Shown: positions 63,616 through 64,000 of the stretch, piece after piece
Layout of the letters: every line of letters begins with the position of its first letter
Position numbering within the stretch: the first letter of the stretch is position 1
Assembly: GCA_023053685.1 (NCBI GenBank)
Contig: JALIGW010000004.1
Coordinates: forward strand, 83,530,535 to 83,594,534
From: Diadophis punctatus similis
Taxonomy: Eukaryota; Chordata; Lepidosauria; Squamata; Dipsadidae
Direction of reading: 5' to 3'
Length of the DNA stretch: 64,000 bases
Made by a program: the position numbers and the translations under genes
The notes under the pieces: generated by a model
What the model was told of the DNA's origin: nothing
The model's database searches: none
The model's input: the letters and a program-made list of their open reading frames with translations, nothing else

Positions 63616-64000
63616 CTGGAAAAGCAATGAAAGTTGGATCTGGCTAATATTTGGAGTAAAGATCACCAGAACACCAGGCCAGAGGGCTAGATTAGGATGT
63701 AAAAAGAAGAAACAGAAAATCATGGAGATGCCCAACCACTTCCTCACTGTTGCCAGGACAACCGCATGGATGTTGTATGTAGGGTGTTGGGTTATTATTG
63801 CCTTTGACTGATGAAGCATGCCTGCTAACTTGCCTTATTACTCAATAACCTGAGCTTGTCTGCACATGTTGCAATTCCCACAGACTCCTTGGAGTCATGA
63901 CTTTTTAGATGGCTTGATGGGTAGAAAAAAAAATAACTACCTGGATCTGTAGAATTTCTGGGAACTGAGCGGAATTCAAAGTACCGAACAGAATAGAGTT
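63616..64000. other. No feature recognised
   Basis: Unique-looking sequence to the window end. No exon of ITPR2 (the expected next gene by human synteny) was recognised. Confidence 0.4.

Overview
The window is nuclear DNA of a squamate reptile, most likely an advanced snake. It holds intron-rich vertebrate genes set in a dense repeat landscape: CR1, L2 and BovB LINEs, Sauria-type SINEs, tRNA SINEs with a CR1 tail, Penelope-like elements, hAT and TA-flanked MITEs, and long GATA/GACA (Bkm-type) and AATAG microsatellites. There are no bacterial features. The species is inferred from repeat types only.

Four host genes can be read exon by exon. (1) TM7SF3, + strand: the last four coding exons (1225-5464). 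(2) FGFR1OP2, - strand: five coding exons (12552-16736), convergent with TM7SF3. (3) INTS13, + strand: all 16 coding exons (25319-46658), 706 codons, frame-consistent throughout. FGFR1OP2 and INTS13 are head to head across a CpG island (about 20440-21340) with an NRF1 palindrome and four CGCGAG-type motifs. This order matches the human 12p11 block INTS13 - FGFR1OP2 - TM7SF3. (4) A - strand gene (48470-59270) downstream of INTS13, which I assemble as four coding exons and 1227 codons. It is a dystroglycan paralogue with a signal region, Ig-like/S6-like N-terminal module, furin-like site, very long Ser/Thr-rich mucin region, second cadherin-like domain, SEA/S72 domain with a Gly-Ser cleavage site, transmembrane helix and a C-terminal PPLY motif. 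I know of no such gene at this place in placental mammals. In human, ITPR2 and then SSPN (sarcospan, also a dystrophin-complex protein) lie next to INTS13, so the location is suggestive.

The second unusual layer is RNA-like. A Penelope-like element with a GIY-YIG-type ORF (1590-2015) is followed directly by copies of a CUGAUGA - stem II - GAAAC - NUC motif, the core of a hammerhead ribozyme. A different, more numerous repeat family carries the same core as CUGAAGA - GCUUCU hairpin - GAAAC - GUC - UUC, sometimes as facing inverted pairs. Penelope elements are known to carry hammerheads; the second family looks like an independent lineage of them.

Most other sequence is mobile DNA: five solo LTRs with perfect 5-bp target duplications (three in sense inside INTS13 introns), about 14 copies of one TA-flanked MITE, several copies of a second MITE (one nested in the first), and at least eight hAT-type elements, most with 8-bp target duplications. 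No functional tRNA gene, CRISPR array or intact autonomous transposon was found.
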